NCBI GenBank assembly: GCA_910585485.1
Contig: CAJUEZ010000016.1
Location: forward strand, 1 to 45,078
DNA length: 45,078 bases
Reading direction: 5' to 3'
Source: an uncultured Clostridia bacterium
Lineage (GTDB): Bacteria > Bacillota > Clostridia > UBA1381
Shown: positions 26,169 to 35,031 of the stretch, in pieces
Layout of the letters: each line of letters opens with the position of its first letter
Position numbering within the stretch: position 1 is the first letter of the stretch
Notes under the pieces: model-generated
The model's input: the letters and a program-made list of their open reading frames with translations, nothing else
Told to the model about the DNA's origin: nothing
Database searches by the model: none
Position numbers and translations under genes: made by a program

Positions 26169-26197
26169 ATTATAACATTATATATATTCGATTGCAA
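26169..26197 (-). promoter_or_regulatory. Promoter of the potABCD operon
   Basis: The minus strand reads TTGCAA (26197-26192), a 17-nt spacer, then TATAAT (26174-26169). The leader of about 90 nt holds a weak TCCGG/CCGGA hairpin (26105-26132). Confidence 0.6.
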
Positions 26198-26422
26198 TAA
26201 AAAATCAGAATTTTCATGTGAAAAATACGGGGAAATTAAAAAGTTTTGAACGTAAAATTTACGGAAATAACGGTGTTGCTATTGAAATATTTTGGAAATT
26301 ATGTTAATCTAAATTTAATAGGCAGAAAAGACTGCGTTAAGCGGGTTTTTTGTGGAATGTTATATGACATGCATATAACATGCAATCGGAATTTAAACTC
26401 ACATATAGAAAGGATAATTCAC
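26198..26422 (+). other. metH leader region with an inverted repeat
   Basis: No SAM (S-box), T-box or cobalamin riboswitch signature was seen. A weak promoter-like TTGAAA-N17-TAATCT lies around 26287-26315. A perfect 10-bp inverted repeat, ATGTTATATG/CATATAACAT (26357-26366 and 26372-26381), has no T-run after it and could be an operator. Confidence 0.3.
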
Positions 26423-28831
26423 ATGAAAGACATACGCGGCTTACTTGGGAAAAAACTGTTATTTTTTGACGGCGGAATGGGGACAATGCTCCAAAAAAAT
26501 GGTATGGGAGCGGGTGAAATCCCCGAGCTTTTAAATATAAACAATCCGGAACTTATTGAGCGGATTCATACGGAATACTTAGAGGCGGGAGCGGATATTA
26601 TAACCGCGAATACTTTCGGAGCGAACCCGCTCAAACTTGAATCCGATATAAGTCTTGATATGATAATCGCCGCCGCTATGGGCATAGCAAAAAAAGCTGT
26701 AAATAAATTTCAGTCAGAGGGAAAACCTCGCTTTGCGGCATTTGATATGGGACCGTGCGGAAGGCTTTTGGAGCCATTAGGGAATTTGTCCTTTGACGAT
26801 TGCTATGAAGCGTTTGCAAAAATCGCAAAAACCGCTGAAAAATGCGGCGCGGATTTGATTATAATTGAAACAATGTCCGATACTCTTGAAGCTAAGGCGG
26901 CAGTATTGGCAGTAAAGGAAAACACATCTCTTCCCGTGTTCTGCACAATGACGTTTGATGAGAGTTATAAAACTCTTACAGGCGGAGATATATCTGTTAT
27001 GTCCGCGATTATGGAGGGACTCGGTGTTGACTGTATGGGTATAAACTGTGGTCTCGGACCTGAGCAGATAGCCGAAATGATGGAAAACTTAGCCGAAATT
27101 TCATCTATACCGATTATGGCTCAGCCAAATGCGGGACTTCCTCAGATAGAAAACGGAAAAACAGTGTATAACGTAAATCCGGAGGAATTTGGAAAGCAGT
27201 GCGAAAAAATGGCAAAGCTTGGCGCGTCGGTGCTCGGAGGCTGCTGCGGCACTACGCCTGAGCATATACAAGCGCTTGTAAAAAGATGCTTGGCGTACAC
27301 TCCGATAGTGGAAGAAAAGAATATTACGGTTGTATCCTCTTATTCAAAAACAGTAGTGCTTGGAAAAGGTCCGGTAATAGTCGGAGAAAGAATTAATCCG
27401 ACAGGAAAAAAGAAATTTAAAGAGGCGCTGAGAAACGGCGATATTGATTATATATTGGGCGAAGCGTTTGCCCAGCGCGACTCCGGCGCGCATATACTCG
27501 ATGTCAATGTCGGTCTTCCGGAGATAGACGAGTGCGTAATGATGGAAAAAGCGGTTAAAGCGATAAGCGCGGCGGTGAATCTGCCGCTGCAAATAGATAG
27601 TTCAGACCCTGCCACAATCGAAAGAGCGCTTCGAGTTTATAACGGTAAGCCTATGATAAATTCCGTAAACGGAAAAAAGGAGAGCATTGAAACGATAATG
27701 CCAATCGTACAAAAGTACGGAGGAGTACTTGTCGGACTATGTCTTGATGAGAACGGTATTCCTCCCACGGCAGACGAGCGTGTGGAGATTGCCAAGCGCA
27801 TTAAAAACAGCGCGGCAGAGTACGGAATAAAACCCAAAAATCTTGTTATGGACGCGCTTACTCTGACAATTTCCGCTCAGCAAAAAGAGTCTGCCCAAAC
27901 GATAAAAGCGCTTAAACGTATAAAAGAAGACCTTGGTCTATGTACAACTCTCGGTGTGTCCAATATATCCTTCGGTCTTCCGCGCCGTGAAATAGTGAAC
28001 GGCACTTTCTTTGCGCTTGCTTTGCACAGCGGTCTTGACGCGTGTATAATAAACCCATGCGCGGACGCGATGATTAATACTTACAGAGCGTTTATGGCGC
28101 TTGAGTGCTATGACGAGGACTGCCATGAATACGTCAGCGCGTATGCCGGGACAAAATCACAGACTACTGTGACGCGTGAAAACGCACCGGAGGAAAAAGA
28201 AGAAAGTATAAATCCGCTTTTTGATATAATAATAAAAGGACTAAAGGAACAGTCTTATAATGAGACTGTCAGACAACTTCAAGACACAGACCCGATGGAC
28301 ATTATAAACAATGTGCTGATAGAGGCTTTAAACGTTGTCGGACGGGAGTTTGAAAAAGGAACAATGTTTCTGCCCCAGCTTATGATGAGCGCGGAAACGG
28401 TCAAAAACTCGTTTGACGCTATAAAAGCGCATATCGAAAAATCGGGAGAAAAGCAGGAGAGTAAAGGTAAGATTGCCGTTGCCACGGTTAAGGGCGATAT
28501 TCATGATATAGGTAAAAACATAGTAAAGGTATTGCTTGAAAACTATGGTTATGATGTATATGACCTCGGTAAGGATGTTCCGCCGGAGGAAATAGTAAAC
28601 GCTATGCGTGACAATGATATTCACATTTGCGGATTGTCCGCGCTTATGACCACAACGGTTGTGAGCATGGAGGAAACAATAAAGGCGATACGCGCCGCGG
28701 GTCTTGAAGCCAAAGTATGGGTTGGCGGAGCCGTGCTGACGCAGGAATACGCTGATATGATAGGCGCGGACAAATACTGCAAGGACGCTCTGTCATCTGT
28801 AAATTACGCGAACGAGTTTTTTGGGAATTAA
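26423..28831 (+). CDS. metH: Cobalamin-dependent methionine synthase without activation domain
   Basis: This 802-residue enzyme transfers a methyl group from methyltetrahydrofolate to homocysteine through cobalamin. Domains in order: homocysteine methyltransferase (1-about 290; zinc Cys in GINCGLG and LGGCCGTTPEHI), pterin-binding (about 310-560; VGERINPTGKKKFKEAL), the B12 cap, and B12-binding with the ligand motif DIHDIGKNI near residue 695. It ends after the B12 domain, so the SAM-dependent reactivation domain of E. coli MetH is absent, as is common in Clostridia. I choose the ATG at 26423 (AAAGGA 8 nt upstream) over a frame opening at 26246. Confidence 0.93.
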   Translation: MKDIRGLLGKKLLFFDGGMGTMLQKNGMGAGEIPELLNINNPELIERIHTEYLEAGADIITANTFGANPLKLESDISLDMIIAAAMGIAKKAVNKFQSEGKPRFAAFDMGPCGRLLEPLGNLSFDDCYEAFAKIAKTAEKCGADLIIIETMSDTLEAKAAVLAVKENTSLPVFCTMTFDESYKTLTGGDISVMSAIMEGLGVDCMGINCGLGPEQIAEMMENLAEISSIPIMAQPNAGLPQIENGKTVYNVNPEEFGKQCEKMAKLGASVLGGCCGTTPEHIQALVKRCLAYTPIVEEKNITVVSSYSKTVVLGKGPVIVGERINPTGKKKFKEALRNGDIDYILGEAFAQRDSGAHILDVNVGLPEIDECVMMEKAVKAISAAVNLPLQIDSSDPATIERALRVYNGKPMINSVNGKKESIETIMPIVQKYGGVLVGLCLDENGIPPTADERVEIAKRIKNSAAEYGIKPKNLVMDALTLTISAQQKESAQTIKALKRIKEDLGLCTTLGVSNISFGLPRREIVNGTFFALALHSGLDACIINPCADAMINTYRAFMALECYDEDCHEYVSAYAGTKSQTTVTRENAPEEKEESINPLFDIIIKGLKEQSYNETVRQLQDTDPMDIINNVLIEALNVVGREFEKGTMFLPQLMMSAETVKNSFDAIKAHIEKSGEKQESKGKIAVATVKGDIHDIGKNIVKVLLENYGYDVYDLGKDVPPEEIVNAMRDNDIHICGLSALMTTTVVSMEETIKAIRAAGLEAKVWVGGAVLTQEYADMIGADKYCKDALSSVNYANEFFGN

Positions 28832-28848
28832 GAGCGTTAGCGGCTTGA

Positions 28849-28877
28849 TTGTCATTTGAAAAAATATTCCATATTAT
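28849..28877 (+). promoter_or_regulatory. Promoter of the amidase-domain gene
   Basis: TTGTCA (28849-28854), a 17-nt spacer, then TATTAT (28872-28877). Confidence 0.5.
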
Positions 28878-28908
28878 ATATTAATAACTTTTGAAAGGAA
28901 TGATATTT

Positions 28909-29394
28909 ATGGAATATGATAGGGCAGCGGCTGTGGCATATGCTAAAAAATGGGCATACGGGCGCAACCCGAAATATTATGATTTTTCGGACATAGGCGG
29001 AGACTGCACCAACTTTGCGTCTCAATGTCTGTACGCGGGAAGCGGAGTAATGAATTATACACCTACATACGGATGGTATTATATATCTGTGAATGACCGC
29101 GCTCCGGCATGGACAGGTGTTGATGAGTTATACAGATTTCTTACCACAAACAGAGGCGCAGGACCTCGCGCGATAGTAACGGATTTGTCACAGATACGCG
29201 ACGGCGATATAATTCAGCTGCAATTTTCGCCAAAAGCGCGTTTTGATCATTCGCCCGTTGTTATAGACGCGGGAAACGGAACACCGCAGAGTATTCTTGT
29301 GGCGGCGCATTCATATGATGCGAATTGCAGACCGCTTTCTTCATATAATTACAGGAACATTCGTCCGCTCCATATAACAAATGTCGGAGAATAA
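28909..29394 (+). CDS. Amidase-domain (Amidase_6-like) protein
   Basis: This 161-residue protein is a single papain-like amidase domain. The probable nucleophile is Cys in GGDCTNFASQCL, with a His in FDHSPVVID and a following acidic/Asn region. Such domains cut peptide or amide bonds, often in cell-wall or spore contexts. There is no signal peptide, so it may act inside the cell or forespore; that is inference. The ATG at 28909 has AAAGGA 9 nt upstream. It is monocistronic. Confidence 0.82.
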   Translation: MEYDRAAAVAYAKKWAYGRNPKYYDFSDIGGDCTNFASQCLYAGSGVMNYTPTYGWYYISVNDRAPAWTGVDELYRFLTTNRGAGPRAIVTDLSQIRDGDIIQLQFSPKARFDHSPVVIDAGNGTPQSILVAAHSYDANCRPLSSYNYRNIRPLHITNVGE

Positions 29395-29417
29395 AGTCAC
29401 ATATAAATTTTTACTTA

Positions 29418-29446
29418 TTGAATATTTTTCATATTAGTGGTAAAAT
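29418..29446 (+). promoter_or_regulatory. Promoter of the ABC exporter operon
   Basis: TTGAAT (29418-29423), a 17-nt spacer, then TAAAAT (29441-29446). Downstream, TGCCGCG/CGCGGCA (29457-29463 and 29485-29491) forms a leader hairpin. Confidence 0.5.
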
Positions 29447-29528
29447 AAATGATAATTGCCGCGTTAGGAATGAATTATTTTTAGCGCGGCATCAAATATT
29501 ACTGCAAGAGAGGTGTTTGTTCTCAATC

Positions 29529-31268
29529 ATGAAGAGATTATTTCCATTTTTAAAACCATACCGTCTACAGCTGACAATAGGACCGTTTTTTAAGCTGTCA
29601 GAAGCGGTATTGGAGATTTTGACTCCAACGCTTATGGCGCTTCTTATTGATAATGGAATCAACGCGCATAACTGGGATTATATCATAAGAATGGGTATAA
29701 TTATGCTTGTTATAGCGACTTGCGGTGTAGGATTTGCTTATATATGCCAATACAGCGCGTCTATCGCTTCTCAGGGTTTCGGAACTGATGTGCGTAACGC
29801 TATGTTCAAAAAAATAAGCTCGCTGTCTTTTTCACAGTTGGACGAGTTCGGAACTCCATCGCTTATAAACAGAATTACGGGCGATGTAAATCAGTTACAG
29901 TCGGCTGTCGCGATGCTTATACGTCTTGTAATACGAGCGCCGTTTTTGTGTATAGGCGGGCTTGTTATGGCAATGGCGATTGACTTAAAACTGTCGATAA
30001 TTTTCATGCTTGTTATACCGCTTTTCATATTTGTGCTGTTTCTTGTAATGTTTAAAGCGGTGCCTCTTTATAAATCCGTTCAGAAAAAATTGGACACACT
30101 GACTCTTGTTTTGCGTGAAAACCTTTCCGGAGTGCGCGTTATCCGTGCTTTTGCGGGTGTTAAGCGTGAAAAGGAACGTTTTGACGATAAAAATACCGAC
30201 TATGCCGACACTGCTATACGCGTCGGAAAAATTGCCGCGCTGACAAATCCTGCGACTACAATTATTATGAATATCGCGGCGATTGCCGTAATTTATTTTG
30301 GCGGAATACGCGTAAATACAGGTAATCTTTCTCAGGGACAAGTTATAGCATTTATAAACTATATTACGCAGATTTTAAACGCTATGATAGTAGTCGCAAA
30401 TCTTGTCGTGCTTTATACCAAGGCATATGCCTCCGCGCTTCGTGTAAGCGAGGTGCTTGCTGTTGAGCCGGATATAAAATACGGCGGCAAAGCTGTTTCC
30501 GCAAAGCAAGGTAACGCGATAGAATTTAAAAATGTGTCGCTGACTTATAAAGGAAGTAAAATTCCGGCAGTTGATAATATAAATCTTAACATACGCATTG
30601 GTGAAACGCTTGGAATTATAGGCGGTACAGGCTCGGGAAAAACAACTCTCATAAGTCTTATTCCGCGTTTTTACGATGTTACGAAAGGCGAAATACTTAT
30701 AAACGGAATTAACGTTAAGGATTATGATGAAGACGCTCTTCGCGCTGAAATTGCGATAGTGCAGCAGAGAGCGGCGCTGTTCTCCGGAACAATAGCCGAT
30801 AATATGCTTATGGCGAAAAAAGACGCTACTGAGGAGGAAATGCGCATAGCCGCGGACACCGCTCAGGCGACAGAGTTTATTGACCGCCTTGAAAATGGCT
30901 TCAAGACATACGTCTCGCAGGGAGGAAACAACCTTTCCGGCGGACAAAAACAGCGCCTGACAATAGCGCGTGCTCTTATTAAAAACTCACCGATTCTTAT
31001 CCTTGACGACAGCGCCAGCGCGCTTGATTACGCGACGGACGCAAAACTTCGCCGCGCGATTAAAGAAAACACAAACAGCAGTACCGTTATTATAGTGTCG
31101 CAGCGTGTCAATTCCGTGAAAAACGCGGACAGAATCGCGGTTATGGACGATGGTGAAATAGTAGGAATAGGAACGCATAAGGAACTTTTTGAAAAGTGTG
31201 ATATTTACAAGGAGATTTGTCTTTCACAGGAACAAGGCGGGGAGGATGATGAAAATGAAGAAAAATAG
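29529..31268 (+). CDS. Heterodimeric ABC exporter, subunit with degenerate ATPase site
   Basis: This roughly 579-residue half transporter has six membrane helices (about 15-300) and a C-terminal ATPase. Walker A is GGTGSGKTT and the signature is LSGGQKQRLTIARAL. Walker B reads ILILDDSASALD, so the catalytic Glu is replaced by Asp, and the switch residue is Gln (IIVSQRVNS) instead of His. That marks the non-hydrolysing site partner in exporters of the BmrCD/LmrCD/TM287-288 kind. The preferred ATG is at 29529, just before the first helix, though ribosome-site spacing is loose. It overlaps the next gene by 14 nt. Confidence 0.93.
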   Translation: MKRLFPFLKPYRLQLTIGPFFKLSEAVLEILTPTLMALLIDNGINAHNWDYIIRMGIIMLVIATCGVGFAYICQYSASIASQGFGTDVRNAMFKKISSLSFSQLDEFGTPSLINRITGDVNQLQSAVAMLIRLVIRAPFLCIGGLVMAMAIDLKLSIIFMLVIPLFIFVLFLVMFKAVPLYKSVQKKLDTLTLVLRENLSGVRVIRAFAGVKREKERFDDKNTDYADTAIRVGKIAALTNPATTIIMNIAAIAVIYFGGIRVNTGNLSQGQVIAFINYITQILNAMIVVANLVVLYTKAYASALRVSEVLAVEPDIKYGGKAVSAKQGNAIEFKNVSLTYKGSKIPAVDNINLNIRIGETLGIIGGTGSGKTTLISLIPRFYDVTKGEILINGINVKDYDEDALRAEIAIVQQRAALFSGTIADNMLMAKKDATEEEMRIAADTAQATEFIDRLENGFKTYVSQGGNNLSGGQKQRLTIARALIKNSPILILDDSASALDYATDAKLRRAIKENTNSSTVIIVSQRVNSVKNADRIAVMDDGEIVGIGTHKELFEKCDIYKEICLSQEQGGEDDENEEK

Positions 31269-32976
31269 TACTCTTTCAAAGCTTTATTCATACATTGCCG
31301 AACATAAGAAATTTCTCGTTCTTCTTATAATATTCGCGCTGTTGGCGAATGTGTTTATGCTGATAGCTCCGTATATTTCCGGACTGGCTATTGACGGAAT
31401 CAAAGGCGAAAACAATGTTGATTTTGCTATGGTTCTAAAATTCACCGCTATACTTCTTGCGGTTTATGTACTAAACGCTGTTTTTACATGGGGAATGACC
31501 GTCTTTACAAACTCGCTCTCAAACCGCACCATTGAAAAAATGCGTAAAGACGCGTTCGGCAAAATTGCAAAGCTTCCGCTTAAGTTTTTTGACACTCATT
31601 CTCACGGTGATATAATAAGCCGTCTTACAAATGATATTGACGCGGTCTCAGACGGACTTTTGCAGGGTATAACACAGCTGTTCTCCGGACTGGTGACGGT
31701 TGTCGGTTCGCTTGTCCTTATGTTCATGTTGAGTTGGCAGATTACGCTTTGTATTATAGTTATAACAATAATATGTATATTTGTTTCAAAATTCATTGCC
31801 ACAAATTCAGGTAAGATGTTTCGTTTGCAGGCGCAGACGGTTGGAGAACTAAACGGTTATGTATCTGAGACCGTGGGGAATATGAAAGTTGTCAAAGCGT
31901 TTGGATATGAAAATAGAAGCGCTGATGTTTTTGCTGAAATTAACAGCCGTCTTTATGACTGTGGTCAAAAAGCTCAGTTTTTCTCATCACTCGTAAATCC
32001 GACAACTCGATATATAAATAATCTTGCGTATATTTCTGTGGGAGTGCTCGGCGGTCTTGCGGCATATATGGGACATCTTTCGGTAGGTATAATATCAAGC
32101 TTTTTAATATACGCGACGCAGTTTGCCCGTCCGATAAATGATATGACGAGTATTTTGACTCAGCTTCAGTCCGCTCAGGCGGCGGCGGCAAGAATATTCG
32201 CCCTTGGTGATATTGAACCCGAAACACCTGACGAGAACAGACCCGAACTTCACGTCAAAGGCGGCGAGGTTGTTTTTAAAAATGTTGATTTTTCATACGA
32301 TAAAGATTGTGAACTTATAAAGGATTTAAATATAACAGCAAAACCGGGTCAGCGTATAGCTATAGTAGGTCCGACAGGAGCGGGAAAAACTACAATAGTA
32401 AATCTGCTTATGAATTTCTACGGAGTGGATAACGGAGCGATTGTTGTTGACGGACAGGACATTGATTCTGTGACGCGCGACAGTCTTAGAAAAAATTTCG
32501 GCATGGTGTTGCAGGATACATGGCTTTTCTCTGGAACAGTCAAAGAGAATATTGCCTACGGTAAGGAGGGCGCGACTGACGAGGAGATTGTCGAAGCGGC
32601 AAAATCAGCCTCCGCTCATAGTTTTATAAAGCGTCTGCCGGAGGGTTATGACACTATGATAACAGAGGACGGCGGAAATCTTTCCGGCGGTCAGAAACAG
32701 CTGTTGACTATTGCTCGCGCAATGCTTTCAGACCCTAAAGTACTTATACTTGACGAGGCGACTTCAAATGTTGACACCATGACAGAACAGAGAATACAAA
32801 AGGCATTTTTGAAGATGATGGATGGCAGAACGAGTTTCATTATTGCTCATCGTCTTTCAACTATACGCGAAGCGGATTTAATTCTTGTTATGGATAGGGG
32901 ACGCATTATTGAACAAGGCACGCACAGCGAACTTTTGGCAAGAAACGGTTTCTATACGAAACTTTATAACAGTTGA
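31255..32976 (+). CDS. Heterodimeric ABC exporter, catalytic subunit
   Basis: This roughly 573-residue partner has six helices and an ATPase with Walker A GPTGAGKTT, signature LSGGQKQLLTIARAM, canonical Walker B VLILDEATSNVD and switch His in FIIAHRLST. With the preceding gene it should form a heterodimeric drug or lipid exporter with one consensus and one degenerate site. I choose the ATG at 31255 because GGGGAGG lies 9 nt upstream inside the previous gene; two other ATGs at 31246 and 31249 are too close to it. Translation is probably coupled. Confidence 0.93.
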   Translation: MKKNSTLSKLYSYIAEHKKFLVLLIIFALLANVFMLIAPYISGLAIDGIKGENNVDFAMVLKFTAILLAVYVLNAVFTWGMTVFTNSLSNRTIEKMRKDAFGKIAKLPLKFFDTHSHGDIISRLTNDIDAVSDGLLQGITQLFSGLVTVVGSLVLMFMLSWQITLCIIVITIICIFVSKFIATNSGKMFRLQAQTVGELNGYVSETVGNMKVVKAFGYENRSADVFAEINSRLYDCGQKAQFFSSLVNPTTRYINNLAYISVGVLGGLAAYMGHLSVGIISSFLIYATQFARPINDMTSILTQLQSAQAAAARIFALGDIEPETPDENRPELHVKGGEVVFKNVDFSYDKDCELIKDLNITAKPGQRIAIVGPTGAGKTTIVNLLMNFYGVDNGAIVVDGQDIDSVTRDSLRKNFGMVLQDTWLFSGTVKENIAYGKEGATDEEIVEAAKSASAHSFIKRLPEGYDTMITEDGGNLSGGQKQLLTIARAMLSDPKVLILDEATSNVDTMTEQRIQKAFLKMMDGRTSFIIAHRLSTIREADLILVMDRGRIIEQGTHSELLARNGFYTKLYNS

Positions 32977-33008
32977 TAAAATTACCGCTAAAAAAGGAGA
33001 AAAATAAA

Positions 33009-33773
33009 ATGGTACTTGCGATAGATATAGGAAACACAAATATAGTTGTTGGATGTTGTGACGGCGACAAAATAAAGTTTATGGAAAGGCTGACCACCAG
33101 TCATACGTCTACAGATTTAGAATATGTGGTGCTGATAAAGGCGATTCTTGATTTGTATGGCACAAATCCCAAAGATATATACGGCGCGGTTATTTCTTCT
33201 GTCGTTCCGTCAGTGACTGATGTGATAAAAGAAGCGGTAAAAAAAATCACCAAGGCAGATCCAATGATTATAGGTCCGGGAACAAAAACGGGACTAAGTA
33301 TAAAAACAGATAATCCCGCTCAACTCGGCAGCGATTTGGTTGTGGACGCTGTGGCGGCAATTAAAGAATACGGTGCGCCTGTTATCGTGTTTGATATGGG
33401 AACCGCCACTACTATTTCGGTAGTAAATGAAGCAAAAGAATATCTCGGCGGAATGATAATGCCGGGCATGATGATTTCTCTCAGCGCCATGGTAAGCGGA
33501 ACGTCTAAGCTGCCTAAAATAAGTCTTGATAAGCCTAAAAAACTGATAGGCACAAATACTGTCGATTGTATGAAAAGCGGCATTTTATACGGTACGGCAT
33601 CGAGTATTGACGGCATGATTGACCGCATCAAAGAAGAGATGGGATATATCACGGTGGTGGCAACCGGAGGCTTGGCAGGAACGGTTGTTCCGCTTTGCAG
33701 AAATAAAATTATACTTGATGATGAACTTTTGATAAAAGGTCTTATGATAATTTATAATAAAAATATGATATAA
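33009..33773 (+). CDS. coaX: Type III pantothenate kinase
   Basis: This 254-residue enzyme phosphorylates pantothenate, the first step of coenzyme A synthesis. It is an ASKHA-fold kinase with the phosphate loop AIDIGNTNIVVG, GPGTKTGLSIKTDNP, the adenosine-side FDMGTATTISVV and SAMVSGTSKLP. Length matches the CoaX family. The ATG at 33009 has AAGGAG 9 nt upstream. It follows the exporter by 32 nt and probably shares its transcript. It marks the end of the housekeeping block. Confidence 0.96.
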   Translation: MVLAIDIGNTNIVVGCCDGDKIKFMERLTTSHTSTDLEYVVLIKAILDLYGTNPKDIYGAVISSVVPSVTDVIKEAVKKITKADPMIIGPGTKTGLSIKTDNPAQLGSDLVVDAVAAIKEYGAPVIVFDMGTATTISVVNEAKEYLGGMIMPGMMISLSAMVSGTSKLPKISLDKPKKLIGTNTVDCMKSGILYGTASSIDGMIDRIKEEMGYITVVATGGLAGTVVPLCRNKIILDDELLIKGLMIIYNKNMI

Positions 33774-33935
33774 TAGATACCACCAATTTTATTGCTATAG
33801 CAATATTATTTGCCGCCGCCATTGTCTTATAGTCGAGCGGTCTTTGCAAAGCCCCGGTTGTAGGTGCAAACTTAAAACCGTTGAGCTGATTATATTGTTG
33901 TATGCCATAATATTTTCCTCCTTCTACGCTAACAC
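33774..33935. other. Unrecognised sequence with a possible small coding remnant
   Basis: On the minus strand an AAGGAGG site precedes an ATG (33911) that opens only a 37-codon frame ending near 33797. An overlapping frame gives another unrecognised peptide. Both could be a frameshifted remnant of the integrative element next door. No family was recognised. Confidence 0.25.
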
Positions 33936-34073
33936 AAATCCTTCGGATTTGCTCTTGCATTACGGCCGTTTGTCGCCTATAACACGTTTTGCGTGTTATT
34001 CAGCTACAACTTGCAAGCAAGTTGTTCACCTCAAATTTTTGCATAAAAAATTGCCACTGTTTAATAGTGGCAA
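33935..34073. repeat. Cluster of four short hairpins
   Basis: Perfect inverted repeats lie at 33936-33950 (AAATCC/GGATTT), 33979-33999 (ATAACACG/CGTGTTAT), 34006-34025 (ACAACTTGC/GCAAGTTGT) and 34051-34073 (TTGCCACT/AGTGGCAA). The last has six T residues after it on the minus strand and so works as a terminator for the Phd-like gene. I associate such hairpin strings with leader regions of integrative elements. Confidence 0.6.
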
Positions 34074-34111
34074 CTTTATATTTTGATTAAAGTTCGCTAT
34101 TGTCTGTTATT

Positions 34112-34315
34112 TCACCATTTTTGTGCGGCTTGCTCCGCTTCTGACAGTTTCGACATAAGTTTTATTTTTGCTTGTGTTCTCTCATATTCGTCCATATCAA
34201 TGATGGCATATCTGCCGCTGCCGTTCTTTGTTAAAAAAACAGGCGAATCAATGCTAATATCTTTCAAAACATCTGTGTAATTCCTTAAATCCGAAACAGG
34301 TCTTATGTTTGGCAT
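34112..34315 (-). CDS. Orphan Phd/YefM-family antitoxin
   Basis: This 67-residue protein has the Phd/YefM fold signature: IRPVSDLRNYTDVLKDI, PVFLTKNGSGRYAIIDMDEYE. Such proteins repress their own operon and neutralise a RelE/ParE/Doc toxin encoded directly downstream. Here no toxin follows: the gene ends and a terminator hairpin (34051-34073) comes about 40 nt later. A one-base shift at the stop would extend the frame by nine codons (GEITDNSEL). It may be a remnant or a stand-alone regulator. The start has a weak TAGGA site. Confidence 0.8.
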   Translation of the reverse strand: MPNIRPVSDLRNYTDVLKDISIDSPVFLTKNGSGRYAIIDMDEYERTQAKIKLMSKLSEAEQAAQKW

Positions 34316-34388
34316 AATAATTCCTACTTGTATTATATTTTGCTGTAATTGTTATACCATAATATTACGTAAAATACAACGGCGAATT

Positions 34389-34494
34389 TTAAGTTCCTAA
34401 TATTTCTTTAACAACTCTGTCTGCGCCCTTGATAAGTCCGACAAAATCAACACGATATGACCACGTTGCCCCTTTTTCTAACACTGCCTTTCAT
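34389..34494 (-). pseudogene. Frameshifted, internally deleted tyrosine integrase remnant
   Basis: After a strong ribosome site (TAAGGAGG) the frame starts MKGSVRKRG, the N-terminus of Tn916-like and related integrases. It then stops after 15 codons. A one-base shift restores the expected continuation (ATWSYRVDF) followed by a short tail that ends at 34389. Only about 35 codons remain of a protein that normally has about 400. The position, downstream of the excisionase gene on the same strand, fits the xis-int order. Confidence 0.6.
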
Positions 34495-34499
34495 AACAA

Positions 34500-34848
34500 T
34501 TCCTCCTTAATATAATGATAGATTTAATTGTATCAGTTGCAGCGTTAAAATCTAAAGTTTAGCCGTAAAAATCAGCTTGCCCTTATTTGCCCACATATTC
34601 AAACACCTTTTATGTCCTCAAAACCGCATAAATACTTATATTTTGAGCGTTTTTGTGGGCAAGATATATTTTTTTGATGAAAATTCATCATTTGCCCTCA
34701 TTTTGCCCACATATTATAAAAATACGATTAGTTATAAAAAAACACGATTAACTACATTTCGTTAATCGTGTTTCGTGAACAAGTATTACAAACGGCTTTG
34801 TTATGCGGTTTGTAAAGAGTATCTGTTTGTATTTAATCGTATCTTAGA
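34500..34848. other. Non-coding stretch with a minus-strand terminator
   Basis: No credible gene. AACACGATTAAC (34741-34752) and GTTAATCGTGTT (34761-34772) form a perfect 12-bp stem followed by T7 on the minus strand, a good terminator. TGCCC-rich direct repeats around 34580, 34670 and 34690-34710 are unexplained. Confidence 0.4.
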
Positions 34849-34984
34849 TTAACCAAAATATCTCTTTAAAAGACCCTCAAAGCCTTTTCCGTGTCTTGCC
34901 TCGTCTTTAACGTCTAATTTAGGAATGCCGTATCTATACCGTTTTTCGGCATTTCTGAACTGCTTTATTGAGGCTTTTCCCACC
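34849..34984 (-). pseudogene. C-terminal fragment of a rubrerythrin-like protein
   Basis: An open minus-strand frame without a start ends ...KLDVKDEARHGKGFEGLLKR and a stop at 34849. DEARHGKGFEGLLKRYF is the iron-binding ExxH helix and tail of clostridial rubrerythrin/NADH peroxidase proteins. The upstream part, including the other metal ligands, is missing. It seems to have been cut by the insertion or decay of the neighbouring integrative element. Confidence 0.5.
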
Positions 34985-35031
34985 GATTTCCCACAAGAAA
35001 ACGTTTCCCACAAAAGTGCTTATACTTGGCT

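Noticed and set aside
26198..26422. SAM or cobalamin riboswitch before metH
   Set aside because: None of the conserved core sequences is present; only a simple inverted repeat is seen.
30375..30947. 190-codon minus-strand frame opposite the ABC exporter
   Set aside because: Shadow of a well-supported ATPase gene; no family resemblance.
33774..33960. tRNA gene as integration target near coaX
   Set aside because: No T-arm, acceptor or anticodon arrangement could be built on either strand.
34741..34772. Attachment site of the integrative element
   Set aside because: The perfect hairpin has a T-run and looks like a terminator; no matching direct repeat was found at another boundary.
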